DNA from: Belliella buryatensis
GTDB lineage: Bacteria; Bacteroidota; Bacteroidia; Cytophagales; Cyclobacteriaceae
Direction: 5' to 3'
Length of the DNA stretch: 64,000 nucleotides
Assembly (NCBI RefSeq): GCF_900188245.1
Contig: NZ_FZOK01000006.1
Span: 161,519-225,518 of the forward strand
Of the stretch, positions 63,890 to 64,000 are shown one piece after another (positions within the stretch are counted from its first letter, which is position 1; each line of letters opens with the position of its first letter). The position numbers were made by a program, and so were the translations under genes. The notes beneath the pieces are model-generated. The model searched no databases. It saw nothing but the letters and a program-made list of their open reading frames with translations, and was not told the DNA's origin.

Positions 63890-64000
63890 ATGAAGCAGTT
63901 TTATGGGATCAGTCCTAAAAGTTGGGGAATTGGGTTCAATCGATTTTCTTTGTTAAAAAAAAGAATTGGAAGAAAAGGATTACCTCAGTTTGCTTTTGCC
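63890..64000 (+). CDS. Start of a protein gene, runs off window
   Basis: An ATG at 63890, preceded by GAGG at close range, opens a frame that stays open to the window end (37 codons). It reads KQFYGISPKSWGIGFNRFSL and continues KKRIGRKGLPQFAFA. The family cannot be told from this fragment. Confidence 0.5.
   Translation, partial: MKQFYGISPKSWGIGFNRFSLLKKRIGRKGLPQFAFA

Overview
This 64 kb stretch is a chromosomal segment of a member of the Bacteroidota, most likely family Cyclobacteriaceae (Algoriphagus/Belliella/Indibacter relatives). The evidence is AT-rich DNA, -7 promoter boxes of the Bacteroidota form TAnnTTTG in front of many genes, weak Shine-Dalgarno sequences, a short primary sigma factor without region 1.1, a TamL-type lipoprotein/outer-membrane assembly protein, BshB1 for bacillithiol, and a proteorhodopsin with crtY and blh. 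The genus is inferred. Most of the window is chromosomal backbone; no prophage, insertion sequence or CRISPR array was seen.

Layout: 1-2.5 kb, the start of an arginine operon (GNAT acyltransferase-argG-argC, minus strand). 2.5-8 kb, a 51-residue zinc-ribbon membrane peptide, a FrnE-like thioredoxin-fold protein, an SMP-30 lactonase-like protein, an AbgT transporter and an exonuclease/GIY-YIG fusion. 8-11 kb, a fused CoA-transferase and a PcaF-like thiolase behind an intergenic region rich in inverted repeats. 11-15 kb, an aminotransferase, an RNA methyltransferase, a secreted unknown and an SDR. 15-17.2 kb, a three-gene operon resembling the glycine/ornithine lipid (GlsA/GlsB) system. 17.2-20 kb, phototrophy genes: rhodopsin, terminator, crtY, blh. 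20-29.9 kb, gyrB, ppk1 and ppx (convergent), membrane proteins, dCMP deaminase, murB and an AstE/AspA-type hydrolase. 29.9-36 kb, tamL diverging from a TrmH-type methyltransferase, an SBF transporter, PhzF and a KAS III-like enzyme. 36.3-41.9 kb, a seven-gene arsenosugar biosynthesis operon. 42-47.5 kb, an M20 amidohydrolase, a YheT-like hydrolase, an array of short stem-loops, lhgO and a beta-propeller lipoprotein. 47.6-50.9 kb, thrS-infC-rpmI-rplT. 50.9-51.5 kb, a small scrap-yard: a GIY-YIG nuclease remnant, tRNA-Met and a broken tRNA-Met copy carrying palindromic insertions. 51.5-64 kb, a START-like protein, LptF/G-type permease, rpsO-pnp, sigma factor, trxB, M23-LysM peptidase, bshB1, pdxH, YqgE/AlgH, DUF349 protein, tRNA-Thr and the start of another gene.

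How genes work together: CrtY makes beta-carotene, Blh cleaves it to retinal, and retinal loads the rhodopsin, whose DTE motif marks a green-light proton pump. It also has the glycine 'fenestration' residue associated with carotenoid antenna binding. The arsenosugar operon combines an arsenite methyltransferase (ArsM), a radical SAM enzyme (ArsS), two dedicated glycosyltransferases, an AhpD-like protein, and two less understood companions: a secreted DUF6134-like protein and a double-VOC protein. Between arsM and the DUF6134-like gene lie two copies of the palindrome AACTTT-N3-AAAGTT, 52 bp apart, a candidate operator. The most unusual items are this operon with its operator-like pair, the broken tRNA invaded by palindromes, the interleaved inverted repeats before the CoA-transferase gene, and the tandem stem-loop array at 44.5-44.7 kb.
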